A DNA stretch of 39,595 bases from Enterobacter asburiae. Its GTDB lineage: Bacteria > Pseudomonadota > Gammaproteobacteria > Enterobacterales > Enterobacteriaceae. Shown here one piece after another: positions 6,610 to 13,710 of the stretch. The first letter of the stretch is position 1, and each line of letters begins with the position of its first letter. The notes beneath the pieces were generated by a model, which was not told the origin of the DNA, ran no database searches, and saw only the letters and a program-made list of their open reading frames with translations. The translations under genes and the position numbers were made by a program. The stretch lies in contig NZ_VRKN01000023.1 in NCBI RefSeq assembly GCF_008080435.1, positions 1 through 39,595 on the forward strand, in the 5' to 3' direction.

Positions 6610-7989
6610 TTACTGAATATTTACCGCTTTCCCGTCCACCCAGACGCGGCTGATATTATTTCGTCTGGCGTTGTAGATGATTTTTTGCAGTATATCCTCA
6701 GGCTGGTCTTCAGCGGGATGGATATAAATATCACTGCCTGCAGCCCGGGTATCAATCACAATGGCATCGAACTGATATCCCACGGCCAGTTTACCCACGC
6801 GCAGATCAAGCACCTCACCCGCGCCGGCTGTCGCCAGCCAGAACGCTTCACGGAAGCTGACTGCCGAGTCCGGTCTGCCGCGTCGTTCCTCAGGGATGCG
6901 GGCGTCGACGCCATCATTCAGGGCTTTACTGGCGGTAAGGGTGTGTCGGCAGGCATCAAATACCGAAGGGCTATGGCCGCCCGCGATATCGGTACCTAAA
7001 CCGACGTGAAGCCCGTGGTCCAGCATGGCGCGCAGGGGAAAGACCGCATTAGCGAAATAGAAATTGGACAGAGGGCAGTGCGCGACGCCCGCCCCGGTTT
7101 GGTGGATCAGGTGAGCATCGTCATCTTCAATGTGGTTTGAATGCGCGAGGATGGTCTTTCTGGTCAACAGGCCAAAATCACGCAGCGCCACGGTGTCCGT
7201 TTTATCCAAACGTTCTTTAACGTAAGCATGTTCCCAGTCGCTTTCGGAACAGTGAGTCTGCACGTGGCAGCCCGTCTCAGCGGCCAGTTTTCCCAGCCCT
7301 TCGAGAAGGGTGTCCGTACAGGACGGGATAAACCGTGGGGTAATGACCGGAAGCACGCGTTTTGAAGTATTGCCGGGCAGCTGTTCGACATACTTAATAA
7401 ATGCCCGCGTCTCTTCAATAGCCGAACCGGCGCTTTCGTCCCGGTAGTAGTCCGGACACTGGGATTCATCATCCATTGCCACCCGGCCAACCAGGGCCCG
7501 CTGTCCTCGCTCCACACAGATGCGGGCCAGCTCCACGCTGCTGCTGGTGTGCAGGGTCGCGAAGTAGACGGCAGTAGTCGTGCCGTTCGCCAGCAGTGCA
7601 TCGACCAGTTCCGTGTAATTCCGGCGGGCAAAGTCGGTATCGGCGTATTTTGCCTCCAGCGGGAACGTATAGTCATTCAGCCACGCCTCAAGCGGTTTAT
7701 CCAGCGCCTTGCCCATCTGCGGCCACTGCGGGGCATGGACGTGCAGATCGATCAGGCCGGGCAGCAGGTACTGGTCTGAAGAGAGCTCGGTGAGCTTACC
7801 CGCCTTACGGGCGGCGTCGCGAACGGGCCTGAACGCGCTGTCGTTACATTGAAAAATATCCACGATGGTGCCACTGCCATCGATACATAACAGTGTGTCG
7901 GTAAAGTGGGTCACAGAGTCCTTCGATTTCGCCGTGTAGCCCTGGGCGCTGACAACCTGCTGCCAGGGAAATGCGTGGGAGGTGTTCAT
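6610..7989 (-). CDS. guaD: Guanine deaminase
   Basis: The product is 459 residues of the amidohydrolase superfamily. It converts guanine to xanthine and ammonia in purine salvage and catabolism. Visible features are the metal ligands in PGLIDLHVHAPQ (H83, H85), the CPDYYRD motif typical of guanine deaminase, the metal-binding histidine in VQTHCSES, ILAHSNH, and the late aspartate in HVGLGTDIAGG. Length is close to E. coli GuaD (439). The start has an AAAGGA ribosome binding site upstream. No other purine gene is adjacent, so it looks monocistronic. Confidence 0.93.
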   Translation of the reverse strand: MNTSHAFPWQQVVSAQGYTAKSKDSVTHFTDTLLCIDGSGTIVDIFQCNDSAFRPVRDAARKAGKLTELSSDQYLLPGLIDLHVHAPQWPQMGKALDKPLEAWLNDYTFPLEAKYADTDFARRNYTELVDALLANGTTTAVYFATLHTSSSVELARICVERGQRALVGRVAMDDESQCPDYYRDESAGSAIEETRAFIKYVEQLPGNTSKRVLPVITPRFIPSCTDTLLEGLGKLAAETGCHVQTHCSESDWEHAYVKERLDKTDTVALRDFGLLTRKTILAHSNHIEDDDAHLIHQTGAGVAHCPLSNFYFANAVFPLRAMLDHGLHVGLGTDIAGGHSPSVFDACRHTLTASKALNDGVDARIPEERRGRPDSAVSFREAFWLATAGAGEVLDLRVGKLAVGYQFDAIVIDTRAAGSDIYIHPAEDQPEDILQKIIYNARRNNISRVWVDGKAVNIQ

Positions 7990-8052
7990 CTTTTTGTCCT
8001 TTTATCACTGTTACGCAGAAGGAAAATTTCCAGGATGTCAGTCGGTGCTTGT

Positions 8053-8499
8053 TCAGGACGCAGGATCCTGGACTATCCAGACCCCTGTGTTCTGCCTGAT
8101 ATCCGGTTTAATCGCCCCCTGACGCTGGTTATAGACAAAGGTGCCTGTCTTGTCGCTAAGGCAGACGAGCGTGAGGGTAAACAGCGTCGTCTGGCCCTGA
8201 AAATCCTCCTCCGCTTCCAGAACGCCTACGCTGTGTGCCAGGCCCGTCTGGCTTTTTAAAACTTCATATCGGTATTTCCCTTGTACCTTGTCGCCGGTGC
8301 GCAAGAAATGGCTGGTATACGTATCGTCAGTGAACTCCAGCCGGAGCAGGCTATCGGCATTGGGGTTTTGCACAGACCATAGCGGACCGGTTTTGTTGAT
8401 AAAGATTTTGCCGGAGAGGGTTTCCGGGACGTGGCAGGTAGCCTGAGCAAATAGCGGAAGCGCCAGCAGCGCTGAAAGTAATGTTATCCTGAGTTTCAT
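8053..8499 (-). CDS. Small exported protein of unknown function
   Basis: The product is 148 residues with a clear Sec signal peptide (MKLRITLLSALLALPLFAQA, cleavage expected before TCHVPE), so the mature protein of about 128 residues is probably periplasmic. The mature part alternates short beta-like strands (GKIFINKTGPLWSVQN, GKYRYEVLKSQT, TLFTLTLVCLSDKTGTFVYN) and ends GVWIVQDPAS. This suggests a small beta-barrel, perhaps calycin/MoaF-like, but that is a guess from strand pattern. Cysteines at about residue 22 and in LVCLSD could form a disulfide. AGGGA precedes the ATG. It lies 63 bases upstream of guaD on the same strand; linkage is unproven. Confidence 0.75.
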   Translation of the reverse strand: MKLRITLLSALLALPLFAQATCHVPETLSGKIFINKTGPLWSVQNPNADSLLRLEFTDDTYTSHFLRTGDKVQGKYRYEVLKSQTGLAHSVGVLEAEEDFQGQTTLFTLTLVCLSDKTGTFVYNQRQGAIKPDIRQNTGVWIVQDPAS

Positions 8500-9026
8500 C
8501 TTATTTGTCCCTGTGCGCGCCGGAGGAGAGGTAGGGTATCTTCCGGCCAGTCATTTTTATTCGTTAAAAATCCTGGCACAAAAATGAAATACATCAATAA
8601 ATCGAATGATTAATAAGGTGCCAAGAATTGAGGTATTTAAAGGGATAGGCGTAATTCAGTGAAGTGGCTAAGTAATTGACGTCTTATTAGAAGTTTGAAT
8701 GGCTTTTTTATCGTGGTTTTTTTCTTATACTCCGGATTGTGGTGAATCCCCCTGTGCGGTGGGGCATAATTTATGGGTTAACGTCATTATGCGGGCTTTG
8801 CTCACCGGGAGGCACCCGGCACCACAGTTCTTTTTTACAGTATTTCATCTAATGGGTTTATACGGGATTAATTATAGGGTTTTTTTCATATAATAATTAT
8901 GAATAATAACGACGGATAGTTATGCTCAGACGAATGCTTTATTTTTTTGAAAAATAAGCTGTATCTCTCAAAATAATTCTTTATCAGTTTTTATTATCTC
9001 TTCCTGGAGCAATCCTCGGAGGAAGA
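8500..9026. other. Long AT-rich intergenic region ahead of the Hcp module
   Basis: No convincing gene is present. A 64-residue frame (8699-8893) has a poor ribosome binding site and lies across the structured block described separately at 8738-8826. A possible stem-loop with T/A arms lies near 8935-8959. The strong GGAGGA at 9016-9021 belongs to the next gene. Base composition is much richer in A/T than on either side, pointing to acquired DNA. Confidence 0.55.
8738..8826. other. Structured block: outer inverted repeat enclosing three hairpins
   Basis: Outer arms TGTGGTG (8738-8744) and CACCACA (8820-8826) are perfect complements. Inside, in order, are CCCC/GGGG (about 8748-8764), GCATAAT/ATTATGC (8764-8770 and 8786-8792), and CCGGG-AGGCA-CCCGG (8805-8819). 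Together they could fold as a closed multi-branch junction. It could be a non-coding RNA, a leader element for the Hcp genes, or a repeated DNA element. Confidence 0.4.
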
Positions 9027-9485
9027 ATGGACACAACAGAAGAACTAAATGGAACGTATTTTTATGCTGGCAGAACAAATCTTACCGCTGGCGGCCTTTT
9101 CTTTATGATTTACTGCGAATCAATTGCCGATCATTTTGGTATTGACGATGTCGCTGGAATTGCTGCGCTATACAGCGGTGCTAATAATCAGAAGACCAGA
9201 AAGAAACCCGCGGGAGCGAAGGAAGGAACGTCCCGAGCCTCGAAAGCCATGAGGCGCTATTTCAAACAAGCTAAGTTCCCGTATGGCATTAGGCTCCCGA
9301 CATGGATTGGCGGCTACACGCCATGGACTGTACGCTGTAGAATGGTTTCACAAATCAGTACGTTTATCGGAAGAACGATTCCATTAGTTGGTATGGTGAT
9401 ATTAGTCGCTGACGTATCATTAATCACCTATGCTGCTATACGTGATTATAATCGAATCGCACGGGGCACCGACAAACTATGGTAG
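9027..9485 (+). CDS. Unknown transmembrane protein, candidate T6SS effector or accessory
   Basis: The product is 152 residues from ATG 9027 with GGAGGA upstream. A weakly hydrophobic N-terminal part (LTAGGLFFMIYCESIADHFGI) and a basic middle (KKPAGAKEG, KAMRRYFKQAKFPYGIRLP) precede a strong hydrophobic segment near residues 112-138 (GRTIPLVGMVILVADVSLI). It ends RDYNRIARGTDKLW. I know no domain name, but this last segment resembles the membrane part of small proteins encoded beside DUF1493 and Hcp genes. Its stop overlaps the DUF1493 start by seven bases, so translation is probably coupled. A pore- or membrane-directed T6SS effector is plausible but unproven. Confidence 0.6.
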   Translation: MDTTEELNGTYFYAGRTNLTAGGLFFMIYCESIADHFGIDDVAGIAALYSGANNQKTRKKPAGAKEGTSRASKAMRRYFKQAKFPYGIRLPTWIGGYTPWTVRCRMVSQISTFIGRTIPLVGMVILVADVSLITYAAIRDYNRIARGTDKLW

Positions 9486-9811
9486 AGGATATTGAGCCGC
9501 GCATCTACGCCTTAGCCAGACGCTATAACGGCGTTTATCTGATGAATAACGAAGAGAAGCAAAAATTACTGAATGCAAAAACTGATTTGGATACTGATAT
9601 GCAGCTTGATGTCACTGAAGCAGAAGATTTAATGGAAGAGTTTTTTAAAGAATTTGATGTTGATAGAGGGAATTTTAACATAAACAGCTACTATCCTGAT
9701 GAACCCTTTTCATGGAATCCATTCAAGAAATTCCCTGTGGTGATGGTTCCAGATTTCACCATCGGAATGCTTATCGAATCCGCAAAAGCGGGCAAATGGT
9801 TATACGACTAA
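9479..9811 (+). CDS. DUF1493 family protein
   Basis: The product is 110 residues. The central TDLDTDMQLDVTEAEDLMEEFFKEF and PDFTIGMLIESAKAGKWLYD at the C-terminus are characteristic of DUF1493. This family resembles acyl carrier proteins in helix pattern but lacks the DSL serine (here TDM). It is acidic and presumably cytoplasmic. It overlaps the upstream gene by seven bases and lies 18 bases before hcp. The arrangement suggests an adaptor, chaperone or immunity partner for the upstream protein, but no role is established. Confidence 0.75.
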   Translation: MVEDIEPRIYALARRYNGVYLMNNEEKQKLLNAKTDLDTDMQLDVTEAEDLMEEFFKEFDVDRGNFNINSYYPDEPFSWNPFKKFPVVMVPDFTIGMLIESAKAGKWLYD

Positions 9812-9829
9812 AATGCAAGGAGCAATAGA

Positions 9830-10327
9830 ATGGCCGTACCTGTACATCTTTTTTTAACCAATGACGGCGGCACAATGATTTGTGGTTCCTGTGACGTTGC
9901 ACACAGGGAAGGAAGTATTGAGCTAAGAGGATTACAACATAACCTCAGCCTGCCAACCGACTCGGCAACGGGAAAGGTCACCGGCACTCGCCAGCATTCG
10001 CCATTTCAGTTTACCAAGGAACTGGACAGCTCTTCGCCCTATCTGTTCAAAGCGGCAGCAACGGGGCAGACCCTTAAAACGGCAGAATTCAGGTTTTACC
10101 ATATTAACTATTCCGGGCAGGAGGAGGAGTATTACCGAATCACGCTTGAGAACGTTAAGGTCATTTCTGTGAGTCCAGTCATGTACGACACCCGAGGCTG
10201 TCCGGGGACGGGGCATATGGAGGAAGTGGCGTTTAATTATGAGAAGATTACCCATTTATACAAAGACGGTAACTTGTTAGCGCACGATGCGTGGAATGAA
10301 CGTCCAACCTCTGGTTCTGCTGCATAA
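9830..10327 (+). CDS. hcp: Hcp-family type VI secretion tube protein
   Basis: The product is 165 residues, the usual length for Hcp. Family features: the start MAVPVHLFLTNDGG, REGSIELRGLQHNLSLPTD, then TGKVTGTRQHSPFQFTKELD, SSPYLFKAAATGQTLKTAE, and the C-terminal YEKITHLYKDGN and AHDAWNER. Hcp hexamers stack into the T6SS inner tube and can carry effectors. Unusual here are cysteines at residues 18 and 21, where relatives read IKGSVDV-like sequence. No structural T6SS genes are in the window, so this is an orphan hcp that must rely on an apparatus encoded elsewhere. GGAG precedes the ATG. Confidence 0.92.
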   Translation: MAVPVHLFLTNDGGTMICGSCDVAHREGSIELRGLQHNLSLPTDSATGKVTGTRQHSPFQFTKELDSSSPYLFKAAATGQTLKTAEFRFYHINYSGQEEEYYRITLENVKVISVSPVMYDTRGCPGTGHMEEVAFNYEKITHLYKDGNLLAHDAWNERPTSGSAA

Positions 10328-10342
10328 CGTTATATTGAACTT

Positions 10343-10369
10343 GCCCGCCAGCGTTTTGTATGCGCGGGC
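10343..10369. terminator. Possible terminator between hcp and the convergent membrane protein gene
   Basis: GCCCGC (10343-10348) and GCGGGC (10364-10369) can form a six-pair GC stem between the stops at 10327 and 10384. There is no long T run. Confidence 0.4.
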
Positions 10370-10383
10370 GGGGATTATCATTA

Positions 10384-10725
10384 CTAATCTCTTTTCATAA
10401 ATGATGGCCTAAACATCATAAAAATAACCCACGCAAACATCCCAATAATCTTCATCGGCCAGGGTTCTAAAACATCCAGACATACAATTGCACCAATCAC
10501 TAATAGCGGACCTTCTACCCGTTCAGCTATCCCCCCTAAAATATGTAACTTATGAGGCAGTACCCGATTAAGTAATGTCGCAATAAGTTGTGCACTTACT
10601 AATATGACTGTTATTGCGATTGTACGGTCCTCCCAGTTATCAAAACTAACCAAAGAAATGAGGCATATAGTCAGCACATAACCACAAAAAAATATATTCA
10701 GCATGTAAATGATAAACTTGCTCAT
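10384..10725 (-). CDS. Small integral membrane protein, candidate immunity protein
   Basis: The product is 113 residues with about four predicted membrane segments: residues 5-28, 36-52, 70-88 and 90-106. It ends in a short basic tail (RPSFMKRD). I recognise no family. It is AT-rich like the Hcp genes and convergent with them, so it probably belongs to the same acquired module. A membrane protein opposite a candidate membrane-acting effector would suit an immunity role, but that is inference from position only. The ribosome binding site is weak. Confidence 0.6.
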   Translation of the reverse strand: MSKFIIYMLNIFFCGYVLTICLISLVSFDNWEDRTIAITVILVSAQLIATLLNRVLPHKLHILGGIAERVEGPLLVIGAIVCLDVLEPWPMKIIGMFAWVIFMMFRPSFMKRD

Positions 10726-10902
10726 AACATTTGCTACGACGTTCGAAAAATATAAAGAGTCTATGAATATAGCGCTCTCAACAGAATGACAAACGACAAT
10801 GGCTAATAATGCATTTCAGAATTTATTGCGCCTCGCTGATTTCCGTCATAACCGACTTAGCGGCTTCATGCCAATCCCACGCACTCCACCGCTAAATTTA
10901 CT

Positions 10903-11907
10903 TTAACTAAACACCGGCACCCCCAGCCCCATCTTCACCTCCCTCAACGTCCCTTGCGTCACCCCCTGCGCCCGTTCCGTCCCGCGCTTCAGCATCGTCA
11001 TCAGTTCCCCCTTGTCCTGCATATACATCGCCCTCCGCTCCCGCATCGGCGCAATCAGCTCCTGCAGGCACGCCTCCAGCTCGTTCTTACACGCCCGGTC
11101 ACCCAGCCCGCCAGACTGATAGTGCGCCTTCATCGCCGCCACTTTGGCTTTGTCCGTATGAAACGCGTCGAGGTACGTAAACACCACGTTCCCCTCAATC
11201 TGCCCCGGGTCGCTCACCTTCAGGTGGTTCGGGTCGGTGTACATGGCGCTGACCGCACGGTGAATGGTCTCTTCGCTGGCCGAAAGGTGCAGCGTGTTGC
11301 CCAGTGATTTCGACATCTTGGCGCTGCCGTCGATGCCGGGCAGGCGGCTGGTGTCGCTCAGCATCGCCTTGCAGTGGCGCAGCACCGGGGTAGGCAGCAG
11401 GCTGTTCATCTTGTGCACAATCTCGTTGGTCTGCTCAATCATCGGCAGCTGGTCGTCGCCGACGGGCACGCACTCGGCCTTAAACGCGGTGATGTCCGCC
11501 GCCTGGCTGATGGGGTAGGCCATAAACCCGACCGGCAGCGAGCGGGCAAAGCCCTTCTGCGCAATCTCGTTTTTCACCGTCGGGTTACGCTCCACGCGGG
11601 CGACGGTGACGATGTTCATATACAGCATCGTCAACTCGGCGAGGGCGGGCAGGGCGGACTGCAGGCAGAGGGTGGTCAGGTTCGGGTCGATGCCGGCGGC
11701 GAGGTAGTCGGCCAGCACTTCGGGGATGTTGTCGCGGATCTTCTGCGGGTTGCTGCCGTTATCGGTCAGCCCCTGCAGGTCGGCAATCAGCACAAACTGG
11801 CTGTGCGTCTGCTGGAGCGCCACGCGCTGGCGCAGCGATCCGACGAAATGACCGAGGTGCAGCGGGCCGGTTGGGCGATCGCCGGTGAGGATGGTTTGTG
11901 CGTTCAT
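10903..11907 (-). CDS. trpS2: Second-type tryptophanyl-tRNA synthetase
   Basis: The product is 334 residues, a class I aminoacyl-tRNA synthetase that charges tRNA-Trp. The HIGH-like motif is PLHLGHFVG (near residues 15-23) and KMSKS occurs in SAKMSKSLGN. VPVGDDQLPMIEQTNEI corresponds to the family's active-site VPVGEDQ segment. The sequence is clearly different from housekeeping enterobacterial TrpS (which has GELTIGNYMG), so it is an auxiliary copy. Auxiliary TrpRS enzymes in some bacteria resist indolmycin. A Trp-rich leader peptide and attenuator lie upstream, so expression should rise when charged tRNA-Trp is short. AAGGAG precedes the ATG. Confidence 0.93.
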   Translation of the reverse strand: MNAQTILTGDRPTGPLHLGHFVGSLRQRVALQQTHSQFVLIADLQGLTDNGSNPQKIRDNIPEVLADYLAAGIDPNLTTLCLQSALPALAELTMLYMNIVTVARVERNPTVKNEIAQKGFARSLPVGFMAYPISQAADITAFKAECVPVGDDQLPMIEQTNEIVHKMNSLLPTPVLRHCKAMLSDTSRLPGIDGSAKMSKSLGNTLHLSASEETIHRAVSAMYTDPNHLKVSDPGQIEGNVVFTYLDAFHTDKAKVAAMKAHYQSGGLGDRACKNELEACLQELIAPMRERRAMYMQDKGELMTMLKRGTERAQGVTQGTLREVKMGLGVPVFS

Positions 11908-11955
11908 AAAGACTCCTTAATGTGCAGTTGCCGAAAGGGGTCTTAGAAATGTGAA

Positions 11956-11973
11956 AGCCGCCTTTCGGCGGCT
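11956..11973 (-). terminator. Attenuator terminator hairpin of trpS2
   Basis: On the minus strand AGCCGCC-GAAA-GGCGGCT is a perfect seven-pair stem with a GNRA-type loop, followed by a U-rich but imperfect tail (UUCACAUUUCU). It sits 48 bases before the trpS2 start. Its 5' arm is also complementary to GGCGGC at 12001-12006. Confidence 0.75.
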
Positions 11974-12000
11974 ATCTGAAAATGGGGAAAACTACTCCGT

Positions 12001-12020
12001 GCCGCCTTTAAGAAGGCAGC
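12001..12020 (-). promoter_or_regulatory. trpS2 attenuator segments 1 and 2 (pause hairpin/antiterminator)
   Basis: In the RNA, GCUGCCUU (12020-12013) pairs with AAGGCGGC (12008-12001): eight pairs with one G-U and loop CUUA. The GGCGGC within segment 2 can instead pair with GCCGCC (11972-11967), the 5' arm of the terminator. The two structures are mutually exclusive, as in the classical trp attenuator. Confidence 0.75.
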
Positions 12021-12061
12021 CACCAGCGGTTTACGGTGAGCACGGCGTGGTTTATGTTCAT
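12008..12061 (-). CDS. trpS2 leader peptide with tandem Trp codons
   Basis: The frame from ATG 12061 to TAA 12008 encodes [17 protein letters not shown], 17 residues with two consecutive UGG codons (12025-12020). The peptide ends inside pause-hairpin segment 1/2, so a ribosome stalled at the Trp codons would cover segment 1 and free segment 2 to form the antiterminator. This is the layout of ribosome-mediated attenuation. The ribosome binding site is weak (GGTAA). Two adjacent Trp codons in a 17-residue frame at this exact place are very unlikely by chance. Confidence 0.8.
   Translation of the reverse strand: MNINHAVLTVNRWWLPS
12030..12058 (+). promoter_or_regulatory. Possible fosA promoter overlapping the trpS2 leader
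   Basis: TTTACG (12030-12035) and TATGTT (12053-12058) are separated by 17 bases, each matching consensus at four of six positions. This would start fosA transcription inside the antisense strand of the trpS2 leader peptide. Confidence 0.35.
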
Positions 12062-12106
12062 GCTTTTACCGTATCACGTCCGGCGCGAAAAACAAAAGGG
12101 CACGTC

Positions 12107-12532
12107 ATGCTGCAATCACTCAACCACCTGACCCTCGCGGTCAGCGACCTGCAAAAAAGCGTCACCTTCTGGCACGAGCTGTTGGGGCTTGCGCTGCACG
12201 CCCGCTGGAATACCGGGGCCTATCTCACCTGCGGCGATCTGTGGGTCTGCCTGTCGTACGACGAGGCGCGCCGGTACGTGCCGCCGCAGGAGAGCGACTA
12301 TACCCACTACGCGTTTACCGTGGCGGAAGCGGATTTTGAACCGTTCTCGAATAAGCTGGAGCAGGCGGGCGTCACCGTCTGGAAGCAGAACAAAAGCGAG
12401 GGGGCGTCGTTCTATTTTCTCGACCCGGACGGGCACAAGCTGGAGCTGCACGTGGGCAGCCTCGCCGCGCGGCTGGCGGCGTGTCGCGAGAAGCCCTATG
12501 CGGGCATGGTGTTTACCTCAGACGAGGCTTGA
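12107..12532 (+). CDS. fosA: Fosfomycin resistance glutathione transferase
   Basis: The product is 141 residues, the standard FosA length, from ATG 12107 with AAAGGG upstream. A longer in-frame reading from 11951 runs through the trpS2 attenuator and is not credible. FosA is a Mn2+ and K+ dependent vicinal-oxygen-chelate enzyme that adds glutathione to fosfomycin and opens its epoxide. Metal ligands H7, H67 and E113 are present, as are T9, S97, Y103 and R122. This is probably the intrinsic chromosomal fosA of Enterobacter-type species. Its last 15 bases overlap the end of the convergent LacI-type gene. Confidence 0.95.
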   Translation: MLQSLNHLTLAVSDLQKSVTFWHELLGLALHARWNTGAYLTCGDLWVCLSYDEARRYVPPQESDYTHYAFTVAEADFEPFSNKLEQAGVTVWKQNKSEGASFYFLDPDGHKLELHVGSLAARLAACREKPYAGMVFTSDEA

Positions 12533-13525
12533 GGCGCGCACCTTCAGCCTGCCCGCCAGCGTCACGTGCGTGGCGGCATCTTCCTGGTTGCTCAGGTACT
12601 CCACTGCCAGCCGTCCCAGCTCGCTGTAGGGCAGCTGGATACTGGTCAGCGGCGGGGTGAGCTGTTCGGAAATCTTCTGGTCGTCGTAGCCCGCCAGCAG
12701 CATGTCCTGCGGGATGCGTACGCCGTTCACCGCCAGCGCCTGATAGCAGCCAATCGCCAGCCAGTCGCTGGCGCAGAAGATGGCGTCCGGGCGCTCGGCC
12801 AGTTCCAGCAGCGAAGTGGTGGCGGTGAAGGACTCGCTGAACTGCCAGTTGGTCTGCCGCACCAGGTCGTCGTCGCACGCGAGTCCGGCCTGCTCCAGCG
12901 CCGCCTGGTAGCCCGCCAGACGCTGGCGGGAGGCCTCCATCCAGCTCTCCCCGGTGATGTGGGCGATGCGCGTGGCCCCGCAGGCGATGAGGTGTTTCGT
13001 CACCTGGAAGGCGTTGGCGTAGTCGTCCGGGATAAACGACGGCAGCAGCGGCGAGCCGGGGTCGCGCTGGTTGAGCAGCACCAGCGGAATGCGGGTGCAG
13101 TCCTGGAACGCCGTCATGTCCACCAGCGTGGTGACCGGAGACGCGAGAATAATCCCGATGCAGTTGCGCTTCTCCAGCTGGCGGATGATGTTCAGCGCCA
13201 GCTCGATGTCGTCGCCGTAGTCGTAGACGGTGAGCAACGTCTCGTTGCGCCACGCGGCTTCCCGCGCCTGGCTGATGGCGTCGATAAACGGGTCGAAGCT
13301 CTGCATGGAGCTCACCAGCAGGGCGATCTCTTCCTGGTTGCGCGGGGCGTGAACGGCGGGGAGGCGGTCGTAGCCGAGCTCGGTAGCGACGCCAATGACC
13401 CGCTGGCGGGTGTCGTCGCTGAGCTTGATGTTGCGGGACTGGTTAAGCACCAGCGATACCGTCGCCTGCGACACGCCCGCCGCCCGCGCAATATCGTTCA
13501 TCGTCACTTTTGTCTTTCGCTTCAT
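12518..13525 (-). CDS. LacI-family transcriptional regulator
   Basis: The product is 335 residues with an N-terminal LacI-type helix-turn-helix ([22 protein letters not shown], about residues 9-30), then a periplasmic-binding-protein-like ligand domain (residues 64-330). It contains the usual [15 protein letters not shown] and [13 protein letters not shown] segments. The most likely target is the divergent glycoside hydrolase/transporter operon beginning 186 bases away. The ligand is presumably a sugar or glycoside related to that operon. It may also regulate itself. Confidence 0.9.
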   Translation of the reverse strand: MKRKTKVTMNDIARAAGVSQATVSLVLNQSRNIKLSDDTRQRVIGVATELGYDRLPAVHAPRNQEEIALLVSSMQSFDPFIDAISQAREAAWRNETLLTVYDYGDDIELALNIIRQLEKRNCIGIILASPVTTLVDMTAFQDCTRIPLVLLNQRDPGSPLLPSFIPDDYANAFQVTKHLIACGATRIAHITGESWMEASRQRLAGYQAALEQAGLACDDDLVRQTNWQFSESFTATTSLLELAERPDAIFCASDWLAIGCYQALAVNGVRIPQDMLLAGYDDQKISEQLTPPLTSIQLPYSELGRLAVEYLSNQEDAATHVTLAGRLKVRASSLV

Positions 13526-13666
13526 CCGTCCTCTCCCTTTCGCGACTTCGCATCATACCCTAACCGCACGCTTTAGCGCCGTCGATCACGTTTCTCATTC
13601 ATCAAAGCGCGAACTTTGTGAGGGGCATCGCTTTTCTAAACGCCGTGATTTGCGCATTTATCCTGC

Positions 13667-13684
13667 AGCTAATATTTATTAGCT
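13667..13684. promoter_or_regulatory. Palindromic operator candidate for the glycoside hydrolase operon
   Basis: AGCTAATA-TT-TATTAGCT has perfect eight-base arms about the centre. It lies 27 bases upstream of the glycoside hydrolase ATG, where a repressor would block transcription. LacI proteins usually prefer a CG centre, which is absent. A second imperfect dyad, CAAAG-N6-CTTTG, lies upstream near 13605. Confidence 0.4.
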
Positions 13685-13710
13685 AAATATTATCAGTAAG
13701 AGGACGCGTA

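Noticed and set aside
8699..8893. 64-residue frame as a protein-coding gene
   Set aside because: The start context is poor, and inverted repeats explain its sequence better. Kept as a structured-DNA observation instead.
10823..10891. Short minus-strand frame that might be a gene remnant (WSAWDWHEAAKSVMTEISEA)
   Set aside because: Only 22 codons bounded by stops, with no recognised match. It may be chance.
11951..12106. N-terminal extension of FosA in the same frame
   Set aside because: The region is the trpS2 attenuator and leader, and FosA residue numbering (H7, H67, E113) fits ATG 12107.
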